Assembly: GCA_002483465.1 (NCBI GenBank)
Contig: DLHX01000011.1
Span: forward strand, 19,409-83,408
Source of the DNA: Micavibrio sp. UBA7657
GTDB taxonomy: Bacteria > Pseudomonadota > Alphaproteobacteria > Micavibrionales > Micavibrionaceae
Direction of reading: 5' to 3'
Length of the DNA: 64,000 nt
Part shown: piece after piece, positions 16,936 through 27,000 of the stretch
Layout of the letters: every line of letters starts with the position of its first letter
How positions within the stretch are numbered: the stretch's first letter is position 1
Made by a program: the position numbers and the translations under genes
Notes under the pieces: model-generated
The model's database searches: none
Told to the model about the DNA's origin: nothing
The model's input: only the letters and a program-made list of their open reading frames with translations

Positions 16936-17664
16936 TTATGAAAGCACGGAACGCACGAAATCCGGAACTGTTATCGAGGCCGGGCCGGTCAGGCTTTCGT
17001 GGAAGACCGAGGCGTTGAGCGAAGGCTCGAGATTAAGTTCCGCTGTGAGGGCGCCATGGCGGAGCGCTTCGTTGACGAAGCCTGCGGCGGGGTAGACATT
17101 CCCCGACGTGCCGATTGAGAGGAACAGGTCGCAATTGGATAAAGCCTCAAAAATTTCATCCATCCTGTAGGGCATCTCCCCGAACCAGACGATGTCCGGC
17201 CTGATGCCGCCTTTTTTGCTGCAGGCCGCGCAGGATATGTTCACGGACAGATCATCCCGGCAGGGAATGTTATTGCGGCAAAAATGACAGAACGCCTTCA
17301 GGACTTCGCCGTGCATATAGATCAGGTTTTTTGTCCCGGCGCGCTCATGCAGGTCGTCGATATTCTGGGTGACGACCAGCACATGGCCCGGCCATTTTTC
17401 CTCGAGCTCGGCGAGGGCGCGGTGCGCGGGGTTAGGATTTATTTCCGGCTTGAGCAAACCCTGCCGCCGCATGTTGTAAAATTCATGGACCATGGCCGGG
17501 TTGCGGGCGAAGGCTTCGGGTGTGGCCACGTCCTCGACCTTGTGGCCGCACCATAGTCCCCCGGCGCCGCGAAAGGTCTCAAGACCGCTCTCGGCGGAGA
17601 TGCCCGCGCCGGTCAGAATGACGATGGAGGCCTTGTCAGGCAGCTGTGTATGAATGCGGCTCAT
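16936..17664 (-). CDS. cobB: NAD-dependent protein deacylase (sirtuin)
   Basis: This sirtuin removes acyl groups from lysines using NAD+. The ATG at 17664 gives 242 aa and starts just before the Rossmann motif GAGISAESGLETFRG. Other motifs are TQNIDDLHERAGT, the catalytic His in YMHGEV, a four-Cys zinc module (CHFC and CAAC), and GTSGNVYPAA. An upstream in-frame extension to 17805 is Ser/Pro-rich and not typical. The gene diverges from rne across a 273-bp gap. Confidence 0.93.
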   Translation of the reverse strand: MSRIHTQLPDKASIVILTGAGISAESGLETFRGAGGLWCGHKVEDVATPEAFARNPAMVHEFYNMRRQGLLKPEINPNPAHRALAELEEKWPGHVLVVTQNIDDLHERAGTKNLIYMHGEVLKAFCHFCRNNIPCRDDLSVNISCAACSKKGGIRPDIVWFGEMPYRMDEIFEALSNCDLFLSIGTSGNVYPAAGFVNEALRHGALTAELNLEPSLNASVFHESLTGPASITVPDFVRSVLS

Positions 17665-17937
17665 AGACCCTGATTTTGGTGAAAATGAAAGTAAAATCAA
17701 GGGGTTTAACTGTTTTGTACTTTTGTCGTTGTGAATTGTAACAGGGGGGTGTAAGGTACCCCTCGGTTGGCTGAGAAAGTTCACGCGCTGTATATTTAAA
17801 CTCAAGGTTTTCGCGAAACAGTCTCAGCAAAATTTGTGCAATTTAGTGTGCGCTTTAAGCGCCGCGCCATCATGTACCCCCGCTAGAGGTGGGTTTTTTC
17901 GATGGAGCAGGCAGCCTCGCGCCAGATGGAGACTGTA

Positions 17938-20811
17938 ATGACCAGGAAGATGTTAATTGATGCAACCCATGATGAAGAGACGCGGGTTGCAGTTGTCGAC
18001 GGCAGGAAACTTGTCGAGTTCGATTACGAAAGTAAATTCCGCAAACCGCTCAAGGGCAGCATATTTCTCGCGAAAGTAACGCGGGTTGAACCTTCGCTGC
18101 AGGCCGCGTTCGTCAATTTCGGCGGCAACCGTCACGGGTTTTTACCGTTCGCTGAAATTCACCCCGACTATTTCCGCATCCCGATTGCTGACCGCGAAGC
18201 ATTGCTTGCCGAGCAACAAGCGATGATAGAAGCGCAGGAAGCCGAGGAGCGCGAGCGCGAGCAACACGAACAGGACCAGCAGGAACAGCATCAGGACGCG
18301 CCGGCTGAAACCGCCGAGGAGGCTCCCGCTGCCAAAGCTTCGGATGAGTCCGAAGACAATGTCGAATATCTCGAGCGTGAAGATGAAACGATTGAAGAGA
18401 TCGGCGGCTCTGAAGGTAATAATAAAGCCGCTCCCGCTCAGGATGCGCATCCGCATGACGAACATCATGAAGAGCAGGCTGTTGCTAACGAATTCCAGCC
18501 CCGTGAAAGCCATGAAGGCGATGATTCAGCCCATGCCGACGAAGGTCCGCAGGAAGAATCCGGCCAGCAGGGTGAAAACGCTGAAGGCGAACAACAAGAA
18601 GGCGGCGAAGGCAGCAACAAAGGTGGTCGTAATCGTTACCCGCGCCGCGGACGCCGCGGCGGTGGCCGTGGACGTCACCGCATGGCGCACCGTTCGGGCC
18701 GCGTCGAGAAATTCGGCGGTGAGGATTACAGCCAGGAAGACCGTTTCCGTTTTAACCTGCGCCGTAAATACAAGATTCAGGAAGTCATCAAGCGCGGGCA
18801 GATCATGCTCGTGCAGGTTTCCAAGGAAGAGCGCGGCAACAAGGGCGCGGCCGTATCGACGTATCTCTCGCTGCCCGGACGTTATTGCGTATTGATGCCG
18901 AATTCCCCGCGCGCGGGCGGCGTTTCGCGCAAGATCGCGAATTACCAGGACCGTGCCCGCATGAAGGAAATCATGCAGGAGATTACGGTGCCGACCGGTA
19001 TGTCGGTGATCGTTCGTACGGCCGGTGTCTCGCGCAGCAAGCCGGAGATTAACCGTGATTTAGACTATTTAATGCGCCTCTGGGACAATATCCGCGAATT
19101 GACGCTGCAATCTTCAGCGCCTTCGAAAGTTTACGAAGAGGCCGACCTGATTAAACGCGCGGTGCGCGACCTTTACGGCAAGGAGATCGAGCAGATCGTC
19201 GTTGCCGGTGATGAAGGCTACAAGACCGCGAAGAATTTCATGAAAATGATGATCCCGAGCCACGTGAAAAACGTGGTCGAGCATACGGACGATGTCCCGT
19301 TGTTCACGCGTCATCATGTCGAGGAGCAAATCGCCGAAATCGGCGAGGCGCGCGTGACGCTGCCGTCCGGCGGTTACCTGATTATCAACCAGACCGAGGC
19401 CCTGGTGGCCGTCGACGTCAACTCGGGCAAGGCGACGAAAGAGCGCCATATTGAGGAAACGGCGCTGAAAACCAACATGGAAGCGGCGAGCGAGATTGCC
19501 CGTCAATTACGCCTGCGCGACCTTGGCGGTTTGATTGTCATCGACTTCATCGATATGGAAGACCGCCGCAACAATTCCAAGGTCGAGCGCCGCGTGCGCG
19601 AAGCCCTGTCGACTGACCGTGCGCGCATCCAGATGAGCCGCATTTCATCGTTCGGCCTGATGGAGCTTTCGAGGCAGCGCCTGAACCCATCGTTGACGGA
19701 ATCGCAATTCGAAATCTGCCCGCACTGTGCGGGTCTTGGTCGTATCCGTACGGCTGACGCGATGTCGATCCTTGTCCTGCGCGCTATCGAAGCCGAGGGC
19801 ATCAAGGGCCGCCGTGGTCAGCAACTGATCGCGCATGTCTCGAATGACGTCGCGGTTTATATCCTGAACAACAAGCGCAAGAATGTCAGCGAGATCGAAA
19901 CGCGTTACGGCATGACGATCCTGATCCGCGTTGATGAAACGCTGGGCGCCAGCAGCTTCCGTATCGAGGCGCTGAAAGGTTCAGCCGTCATCGACGATGA
20001 AAACGAGCCTCGTGAAGTCATTCGCAGCTCCGAACCCATCCATGCTCATGACGACCATCATGATGATGAATCGCATGACAGCCATTCGGATGACGAGCAT
20101 CATGACGATGCTGCACCGGATGAAAGCCCACGTCATTCCGAACAGGGCGATGCGCCGCGTGGCGACCGCCCGGAACGCAGCGGACGTCGCCGTGGACGCC
20201 GGGGTGGCAAACGCCGTGGCCGCCGTGAATGGCGCGATAATGACAACCTTGCTGAAGGGCAGAGTGGCCCGGCAGCCGAGCAGGATTTCAATACCGCCCC
20301 GCAGGATAATTTTGTCGAAGACGACGAATTCCGCGATGCAGCTGCTCACCAGGCGAGCCATGATCTTTACAATGCGCGCGATCCGGAAGAACAACAGCAG
20401 CAACGTGGCCGGGGCCGCGGCGGTTCCGATCAGGGACGCGGCGGTTCCGATCAGGGACGCGGCGGTCGTGAAGGTGGTCGCGACGGTGGTTCAAGAGGTG
20501 GCGGTCGCAACCGTAACCGCGGTGGACGCGGACGGAACAATAATGGCAGTGGACGTCATGATTCAGAGCGTGGGGGCAGTCGCCCGCCGCGTGATGAAGC
20601 CGGGGCGCCGCCGCAGCAAAGGCCGCAGCAAAATAAGCCGCGCAACGAGGACAATGTCCGCGCTGAAGTGCCGAAATCTTTCGAGACCCCCAGGGAAACG
20701 AGCGAAGCCGCAAGGCCCGCGCCGAAATCCCAAGAGAAAAAAGATTACGAGAAGGTCAACGAAGCGCCGAGCGAGAAGAAGCGCGGCTGGTGGAACCGGC
20801 TGACCGAGTAA
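17938..20811 (+). CDS. rne: Ribonuclease E/G family endoribonuclease
   Basis: RNase E starts mRNA decay and rRNA/tRNA processing and scaffolds the degradosome. The ATG at 17938 (957 aa) matches the alphaproteobacterial N-terminus (MLIDATHDEETRVAVVDG), after a gagact ribosome site. The S1 domain is split by an about 190-residue insertion (about residues 95-280), first acidic, Gln- and His-rich, then Arg/Gly-rich. The 5'-sensor and DNase-I-like domains follow, with catalytic Asp in VAVDVNSGK and VIDFIDM and the Zn-link CPHC. The C-terminal about 250 residues are disordered, with His/Asp clusters and RGG repeats suited to RNA and partner binding. Confidence 0.95.
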   Translation: MTRKMLIDATHDEETRVAVVDGRKLVEFDYESKFRKPLKGSIFLAKVTRVEPSLQAAFVNFGGNRHGFLPFAEIHPDYFRIPIADREALLAEQQAMIEAQEAEEREREQHEQDQQEQHQDAPAETAEEAPAAKASDESEDNVEYLEREDETIEEIGGSEGNNKAAPAQDAHPHDEHHEEQAVANEFQPRESHEGDDSAHADEGPQEESGQQGENAEGEQQEGGEGSNKGGRNRYPRRGRRGGGRGRHRMAHRSGRVEKFGGEDYSQEDRFRFNLRRKYKIQEVIKRGQIMLVQVSKEERGNKGAAVSTYLSLPGRYCVLMPNSPRAGGVSRKIANYQDRARMKEIMQEITVPTGMSVIVRTAGVSRSKPEINRDLDYLMRLWDNIRELTLQSSAPSKVYEEADLIKRAVRDLYGKEIEQIVVAGDEGYKTAKNFMKMMIPSHVKNVVEHTDDVPLFTRHHVEEQIAEIGEARVTLPSGGYLIINQTEALVAVDVNSGKATKERHIEETALKTNMEAASEIARQLRLRDLGGLIVIDFIDMEDRRNNSKVERRVREALSTDRARIQMSRISSFGLMELSRQRLNPSLTESQFEICPHCAGLGRIRTADAMSILVLRAIEAEGIKGRRGQQLIAHVSNDVAVYILNNKRKNVSEIETRYGMTILIRVDETLGASSFRIEALKGSAVIDDENEPREVIRSSEPIHAHDDHHDDESHDSHSDDEHHDDAAPDESPRHSEQGDAPRGDRPERSGRRRGRRGGKRRGRREWRDNDNLAEGQSGPAAEQDFNTAPQDNFVEDDEFRDAAAHQASHDLYNARDPEEQQQQRGRGRGGSDQGRGGSDQGRGGREGGRDGGSRGGGRNRNRGGRGRNNNGSGRHDSERGGSRPPRDEAGAPPQQRPQQNKPRNEDNVRAEVPKSFETPRETSEAARPAPKSQEKKDYEKVNEAPSEKKRGWWNRLTE
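20413..20454 (+). repeat. Two tandem 21-bp units encoding RGGSDQG in the RNase E tail
   Basis: Two near-identical 21-bp copies (20413-20433 and 20434-20454, one mismatch) encode repeated Arg-Gly-Gly-Ser-Asp-Gln-Gly, and a third diverged copy follows. They lie in the RGG-rich disordered tail and look like slippage expansion. Confidence 0.8.
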
Positions 20812-20854
20812 TCTCGTCTTTTGGGCTGCAAAATCTTTCGATTATCTTTCAAGG

Positions 20855-21574
20855 TCAACGCGCCAGCACGACGTAATAGAAATATGTTACGTCGGGGTTG
20901 GCGTTTGTATCTGTGAAGCAGCCGCTGGCCTTGCCGTTCAGCTCGAATGGCGTTGCATCGCCGTCGATGACCACGAGTGCAGCATCATAAGTGCCCACGA
21001 ACGGGGTCAGGGCAATGCCCGTTGCATCCGTAGGTATAGGGCTTGCGATCTCCATGTCGCGGTTGATCTGGGTGCAGAGCGCCGTGTTGGCATTGGGCAG
21101 CAGCAGAATGAGATCATTTCCCGCTCCTGCCGCCGTCGTTCCGATGGGATAGGCAGCCGTGCCGACATTGTTCGCACCGGTGAAAATCCATTCGCTGCCC
21201 GGGGCCGCGCTGCCTGATGGCGGGTTGAGATAGTTTTGCCCACCGCCGCCGGTTGCAAAAATTTTGCAATCGTTCGGGTCCTTGTGCGCGTCGCACAACG
21301 CGTTGCTGTAATCCTGCGCGGTGACGGTGTTTTCGAAGCTGATATCGCTCTCGGAGATGCCGCGCAGTTTCATCTGCTCGATCGTCGCTTCTATACCTTT
21401 GGCCCAGCGCAGAATCTGGCTGGCTTTGATGCGTTGCTGCTCGACGTCGCCGCTCTGGTCGACATTGCTGCCTGAACGGGTGAGCAGAACGGTCAGTGCC
21501 GCCAGCAGGACGATGGCCACCAGGATGAACCAGAGCGCATTGCCGTGTTGCGATGTGCGGGAAGTGCTATTCAT
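20855..21574 (-). CDS. Pilin-like single-pass exported protein (paralogue of the gene at 52238)
   Basis: The 239-aa protein has a short polar N-terminus, one hydrophobic helix (about residues 13-31, in HGNALWFILVAIVLLAAL), and a large extracytoplasmic domain. The layout resembles type IV pilin-like proteins, but the canonical Gly-Phe-x4-Glu cleavage signature is absent. It shares the blocks GISESDISFEN and a C-terminal YFYYVVLAR with the protein at 52238-52921, which has GISENDISFEN and YFYHVLIAR; that gene overlaps dotL. The ATG at 21574 is used because the upstream extension is basic and atypical. It stands alone, converging on rne. Function is unknown; a link to the Dot/Icm-type system is inferred from the paralogue. 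Confidence 0.75.
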   Translation of the reverse strand: MNSTSRTSQHGNALWFILVAIVLLAALTVLLTRSGSNVDQSGDVEQQRIKASQILRWAKGIEATIEQMKLRGISESDISFENTVTAQDYSNALCDAHKDPNDCKIFATGGGGQNYLNPPSGSAAPGSEWIFTGANNVGTAAYPIGTTAAGAGNDLILLLPNANTALCTQINRDMEIASPIPTDATGIALTPFVGTYDAALVVIDGDATPFELNGKASGCFTDTNANPDVTYFYYVVLAR

Positions 21575-21708
21575 GGCCCGAGTATAAACGCAGCGCGTAC
21601 GGATTGCATAAAATTTTAGATAATTTTTATTTTTTGCGCGTTGCAAAAATGAATCTCAAATCCGTTTTGAATTTATTTTACTTTGTATTCATCTTATATT
21701 GTTATGTT

Positions 21709-21921
21709 AAATATAAGGGCAAAATCTGGCGGCAAGACCAGCGAACCAGGGACAAAGATCGGATGAAGTTTTCAGGTTGTTTAGGCAAGCAGCCTTCTAA
21801 AGCAGATAAGGCAAGAGTTTCTACCTAAAGTCATGCGCACTGGCCTGTATGATTTCCGGGTGATCGTCTACCCCCCGTAAGACAGATCACCCCGGGTTAA
21901 AATCATACAGGTCTTTTTTTT
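21709..21921 (+). ncRNA. Candidate structured small RNA with six-C loop (or leader with short ORF)
   Basis: In the 443-bp gap between the pilin-like gene and the exported protein at 22019, an AT-rich promoter-like region (around 21667-21708, tatatt and tatgtt boxes) is followed by about 200 bp ending in a strong hairpin plus U tract. The hairpin loop is ACCCCCCGTA (21870-21879), which could pair with G-rich ribosome-binding sites. A 21-codon ORF (21763-21828, MKFSGCLGKQ onward) lies inside, with a weak ribosome site, so a small peptide or dual-function RNA is possible. The 5' end is a guess. Confidence 0.4.
21844..21921 (+). terminator. Long terminator hairpin followed by eight T
   Basis: Outer arms cctgtatgattt (21844-21855) and aaatcatacagg (21900-21911) pair perfectly. 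Inner arms CCGGG-TGATC-GTCT and AGAC-GATCA-CCCGG continue the stem with two single-base bulges. The hairpin is followed by tc and eight T (21914-21921). It is the clearest evidence that a transcript ends here, upstream of the gene at 22019. Confidence 0.85.
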
Positions 21922-22018
21922 GTCCATAATCAGCGCAGGTCATGCGCCGCTTTCCTCGTAGTATTTTTTTTGGTAGTAATTAGAGGTTCATTCCACCTCA
22001 AAGGGAGCGCTTACGCCC

Positions 22019-22840
22019 ATGATCCGCACAATTTTCCTCGCCTTGTTTCTGCTGACTTTAAGCGCGCCTGTGGCTTTTGCCGCCGCTGCCGAAGAGGCCG
22101 CGCCCGCCGCCGACGTGAAGACGGAAGAAAAGGCCGCGGAAGCGCCAGCGAAGGAAGAAGTTAAAGAAGCGCCCAAGGAAGAGAAAAAAGAAGAAGTTAA
22201 AGAGCCTGCGCCTGCCGCAGAGAAGGCCGAGCTTCCGCCCGAGGCCAAAGCGCACCAAGCAGCTGCAGAAAAAGTTTTCGCAGACATCAAGGCAATTGCA
22301 GAAAATCTCAAGCCCGAAGAGCAGAAACATTTCTTCATGCTCTACAGCAATTATAACATTATAGGCACCGTGAAAATGGTGCAGGGCGATGTCGATCACG
22401 CCGTCGAAGCCTGCGGCAAGGAAAATCCCGACCTGAAGGAGGGTATGGATGCGCGGCTGAAAGAATGGCATGGCGCAATCGATCCCGTGATCGAAGAGGC
22501 TGGAGCCAATGTCGACAATATGGTGCTGGCGCAGGAATACACAAAGCCTGCCCAAATCCAGAAAGTTTTCAAAGGGCTGGATAAGACGCGCACGCTTGCA
22601 GGCAAGCAGGTCGAGAAAACGCCGGTGACGACGAAAGACGCCTGCGAATACCTGCAGGAAAAAATGAGCGACACGCAGGCGAATTTCATTCGTTTGCTGC
22701 GCAGCACTTTAGTCACCGCGCCGCAGCTTGCAACGCCGCCTGCCGAAGCAAAAGCCGAAGAAAAGCCGGCTGAGGAAAAATCAACAGAAGAGAAGCCGGC
22801 GGAATCCGCCGAGCCGCCTGCTGCCGCGCCGACAGAGTGA
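22019..22840 (+). CDS. Exported Ala/Glu/Lys-rich helical protein, hypothetical
   Basis: The 273-aa protein has a Sec signal peptide (residues 1-21, ending AFA), a low-complexity Ala/Glu/Pro/Lys-rich segment (about 22-75), and a helical central domain (about 80-235) with two cysteines. A second low-complexity Pro/Glu-rich tail closes it. The central domain has no recognised family. The low-complexity flanks look like periplasmic or surface spacers. A good Shine-Dalgarno (aaggga) precedes the ATG. The glycosyltransferase follows after 30 bp, possibly co-transcribed. Confidence 0.7.
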   Translation: MIRTIFLALFLLTLSAPVAFAAAAEEAAPAADVKTEEKAAEAPAKEEVKEAPKEEKKEEVKEPAPAAEKAELPPEAKAHQAAAEKVFADIKAIAENLKPEEQKHFFMLYSNYNIIGTVKMVQGDVDHAVEACGKENPDLKEGMDARLKEWHGAIDPVIEEAGANVDNMVLAQEYTKPAQIQKVFKGLDKTRTLAGKQVEKTPVTTKDACEYLQEKMSDTQANFIRLLRSTLVTAPQLATPPAEAKAEEKPAEEKSTEEKPAESAEPPAAAPTE

Positions 22841-22870
22841 CGCGGTGGAGCGGCGGTTGAACATGCCGTC

Positions 22871-23932
22871 ATGAAAATCCTCCAGATCATGGCCGGCGCC
22901 GGACGCGGCGGGGCCGAGACAGCCTTTGTCGATATCACGACTGCCCTGCATGAAGCCGGCGAAACCATCGAGGCCGTGACACGTGCCAATGACATCCGCG
23001 TGCCTGCGCTGCGGGCTGCGGGCATCACGGTTCATACGCTTCCTTTCGGCGGGCGGGTCGATGTGTTCACGCGCTGGCGTCTTCGCTCGATCATCAAAAA
23101 ATTCCGGCCCGACATCGTCCAGACATGGATGGCGCGTGCGGCATGGAAAACACCGTCATGGGATGAATCGATGCATATTCCGCGCTATCCGCTGGTGGCG
23201 CGGCTGGGCGGTTATTACAAGCTGAAATATTTCGCAGGGTCCGATCATTTCGTTACCAACACGCCGGATATACGTCGTTACCTTGTTGAAAATGGAATCG
23301 CGCCGGGTGCAATCACGCACATCAATAATTTTGCGCCGGAAGAAATTTCGCACACTCCGCTCAAGCGTTTGGATTTTAATACGCCGCAGGATGCGCCGCT
23401 GCTGGCTGCGCTCGGGCGCCTGCATCCCAACAAGGCGTTCGACACGCTCATCCGCAGCATGGCCGATCTGCCGGGCGTTTATTTATGGATCGCGGGCGAA
23501 GGGCCGGAGCGCGGCGCGCTCGAAAAACTGATCGTAGAATTAAATCTTGGCGAACGCGTGAAACTGCTGGGCTGGCGATCCGACCGCGCCGATTTGCTGG
23601 CCGCTGCCGACATCTGCGTGATTCCCTCGCGGCACGAGCCGTTCGGAAATGTGTTTATCCAGGCCTGGGCACAGAAAATTCCGCTTATAACCACCGCCAG
23701 CGAGGGGCCGAGCCAGTATGTTCGGGACGGCGAGGATGCGCTGGTGACGCCCGTGGATGAGGTGGAAATGCTGTCAAAAACCATTGCCAGATTGGTTGCC
23801 GATAAAGGCCTTCAAAAACAACTGGTTGAGAACGGCCATCGGCGCTATCTTGCTGAATTCACTAAGGAAAACACTGTCCGGGCTTATCTTGGGCTCTACC
23901 ATGCCCTGCTAGCGCGCCCCTCTCAAATTTGA
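22871..23932 (+). CDS. Glycosyltransferase family 4 protein
   Basis: The 353-aa GT-B fold protein has an N-terminal acceptor domain with the glycine-rich loop AGAGRGGAETAF (about residues 9-20) and a C-terminal GT4 donor domain. The latter carries ALGRLHPNKAFDTLI, EGPERGALEKLI and the E-x7-E-like signature in SRHEPFGNVFIQAWA. Such enzymes transfer sugars from NDP-sugar donors to lipid A core, O-antigen or capsule precursors; donor and acceptor cannot be assigned. It lies outside any polysaccharide cluster. Confidence 0.88.
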   Translation: MKILQIMAGAGRGGAETAFVDITTALHEAGETIEAVTRANDIRVPALRAAGITVHTLPFGGRVDVFTRWRLRSIIKKFRPDIVQTWMARAAWKTPSWDESMHIPRYPLVARLGGYYKLKYFAGSDHFVTNTPDIRRYLVENGIAPGAITHINNFAPEEISHTPLKRLDFNTPQDAPLLAALGRLHPNKAFDTLIRSMADLPGVYLWIAGEGPERGALEKLIVELNLGERVKLLGWRSDRADLLAAADICVIPSRHEPFGNVFIQAWAQKIPLITTASEGPSQYVRDGEDALVTPVDEVEMLSKTIARLVADKGLQKQLVENGHRRYLAEFTKENTVRAYLGLYHALLARPSQI

Positions 23933-24079
23933 AAAGCATCCCCGTTTCATGCGATAATCTTTATAACTTAACCTTTTAAAAAACTTTTTAATTTATAAAT
24001 AAAATACAGATCAAAGGGTTAAGGCGGTAAGTGTGAATTAAAAAAAGGCCGAAAAAGGCCTCTATTGAGGGTGTTGTTA

Positions 24080-27000
24080 ATGGCGGTTAGTCCCGATTCA
24101 GTTGAACGTCTCGTTTCCATCATGAAAGCTATGGGCTATGAAGTGGGCCCCGGCCACACGCGTGGCCAGGTTGATGCGGCCTTTGCACAAGCTTTCGGGC
24201 CCGCCCTGAAAGCCCTGGTGCGCGTCGGTATCGATGATGAGACCAGAAAAAAACTTTCACCCGAATCCAAGGATAAACTCTACACGCCTGAAATAGCCGC
24301 GGAGTTGCGCAAAACAATTAACGAGACCAAATCAAGCGAGATCTCTATGAGAGCGCTCGCGGCGTATGCGGATAACAATGGTTTTCTCAGCAGAAGTCAT
24401 GCCCAGCTCAGGGATACACTTAAGAATGAAAAAAGATTCGAAGGGCCGCTGCTTGTAGAAAATAATGTCAACGGTGTGATCGCCTTTTTTAATAACTCCG
24501 AGCGGTTTATGAAGGATATCGACGCTGTTTATCCCGAATTTGTAAACCTCTCCGCAGCGCCTGCAGTTGCAACGCCCAAAGCGCAGACTGTTAGAGCAAC
24601 GCCGAAACCAAAAGCGCCCGTGGAGCAACCGCCTGCTCCCGCACCGGCTGTTTCCACTTCTGCGCCGCCCCCACAGACACCGCCCTCTGAAATGCCGCCT
24701 GTGAAAACATCGACCGGTGGTGTTTCGATTGTGCCGCCATCCGAACTGACGAGCGGCGCGACGGCGACTGGCTATGTTGAAAGGACTGTCGTTCAAAGGC
24801 CGGTGGTGCATAAAAAAGACGTGCGCTCAACCGCTACAGGATTGCCGATCGAGCCCGAAGCTCCCGCAGAGAAAAAATCAGATTCTTCCGGTTCTACGAT
24901 GAACACCAAGAAGCCGTCTCCTGGGGTGGCCTCAGAAATTGTCGAAAGTGCTCTCGTCAAGCTTGGCGGAGGCATAAACAAGCACATTGGTGAGGCCAAG
25001 GCGAAGTCCGGACTTGGGATGAGTCTTCTGCTCGAGATGAACGAAATTCCGACTCTCACCAGCAAGCCGGATGGAAATTTTGACAAAGACTCTGAAGCAG
25101 CCCTGCAAGGTGTTTTGAAAACGCTGCAAAAAGATATCGGGCTGACGGACGATGAAATTTATAATTACACGCCAGATGTGGGCAAGAAAATAACCGGTGC
25201 TATTCCGAAGCTCAGAGCCAAGGCTGAAAAAAACCTGAGTGAAGAAGAAAAAAAGAAATTCGATGAAGATATAAAAAATCTGGTTCCTTCGCTCGATGTC
25301 CTGAAAGAATCAGGAAAACTTACAGGTGAAAAACTTTATGAAGGCCCACCCGTCAAGCTCACGGGTCTCGGCGCATGGATTATCCAGGGCATCTTCGGTT
25401 TTATTGGCGCGCGGTTCCCCAAGGCCAAAGGCCTGATGGACGGGTTACTCGTCAATCTTACCGGCCACAGCTTCAGCGAGTTGATGCCGACATCGCCGCA
25501 CAGTGCCGAACTTTCCCAGATCAGGAAAGAAGTCGAGCGTCTTCCGCAACAGGACCAGTTGAAGTCGCTTTATCTCAAGGCGGTGGAAGGCGCCGATGGT
25601 AAAACAAGCGAGCAAATTAAATCCGTCGTCATGAGCGGCGTCGATACTCTGATGCGTGACAGCGACCCGGCACAGCGTAAAGCGTTTACGCAGGCGGTCA
25701 GTAGCGCTTTCGACGAGGCCGAGAAGCAACGCGCGACCGCTACGCCGGCTGATGCTGCCAAGGCTTTCGCGGATACGGTGAAGACGAAATGGGATGATCT
25801 GCCCGCGCCGTCCGGCTCTTCCAAAGTTCCACATCAAAGACCGGGCATTGAAATCGCGCTCGATCCGAAATTGCAGGATCTGGCGAAAAGCCTGGGCGTG
25901 AATCCCAACAGCATGGTCGATACCATGGACAAGATGATTGCGCTCGGTGTTGAACAAAACGGCGGCAGGGAATATCCGGTGCTCTTCAAGGCCGGAGATA
26001 CTCTCTATGTCATGGGTGTAACGAAAGATAATGTTCTCACCGCTATGCCTTTTACGCCCAGGGATATTCTCGGCATGAACCAGGCGATCAATAATGTACA
26101 GGATGCGGATCTCAAGAGTCCGGCGCTCGAGCTGCTCACGAGTGCCCGCTACAGCCATGTTTCGCTGGCCGAGATACGCGACAGGCTGTCTCCCGAAAGA
26201 GTCAAGACTTTCCCGGAAGTCGAAAAGCTGGTCGGCAGAGAATATAAAATGTGGCAGGAGCATGTGCAGGAAGAAGCCCTGCGCCCCAAGATAGATGCCG
26301 ATGTGGAAAAAATGCGGAAAGACCGCCAGGCGGCCTATGCAAGGCACGGCTTTGATATCGAAACGCATACCCCGATTGCTTCACCCGGCGGCGCAGGGGC
26401 GCGGGTCCTGCAGATCAGTGACGAGGTTCTCGGTCAGTATTATGCGCTCGGCAACCCCGTGCTGATGAAGGATGATTATAAAGGCCGCGGTGAGGTCAGG
26501 GTTCTTTTCTGTGATGATTTCAACGGCGTGCGGGATGCGGGAGGCAAGCCTTTAAAGCCGCAGGAGCTGTATGCTCAAAAGCATGATTCTTTCAAAGTCA
26601 TGAAGATCACCGAGGAATATGACCGCTTCGAGGGAGATTTTAAAAAATTCCGCGAAACTCTTCCAAAGCAGATGGATGACCGTACGGCGTTTAAAAGATT
26701 CAGAACGCATCTTGATGACCAAAAGATCGATCTTGCGGAAAAATATCCCAAGATGGCATCGATCATTTACAATCCCGACCGTAAGAGCGGTGGCCAAAAT
26801 TATGCCTATTTAATGAATCACGGCAAACCGGATGTCCTCGCCATGTTCGAGAATCTGCACAGGGATGCGAAGAGTCTCCCACGCGGCGGCGCTTATACTA
26901 CGGAGGATGTCGGCTTTTTTGGCGGCATAGGCAGGAGTATCAAGAACCTCTTCAACAGCAAGAGCGAGCCGCCGCCTGACTGGGTGATTCACCAACCCAA

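Noticed and set aside
20413..20454. Possible CRISPR-like tandem repeat
   Set aside because: Adjacent 21-bp in-frame coding repeats without spacers; no cas gene anywhere in the window.
19997..20803. 268-codon ORF in another frame of the rne tail
   Set aside because: Met/Arg/Thr-rich artefact of the repetitive His/Asp and RGG coding region.
25445..26368. 307-codon minus-strand ORF inside the 1068-aa orphan
   Set aside because: Opposite-strand shadow with no recognisable domain or ribosome site; the plus-strand frame runs uninterrupted for 3.2 kb.
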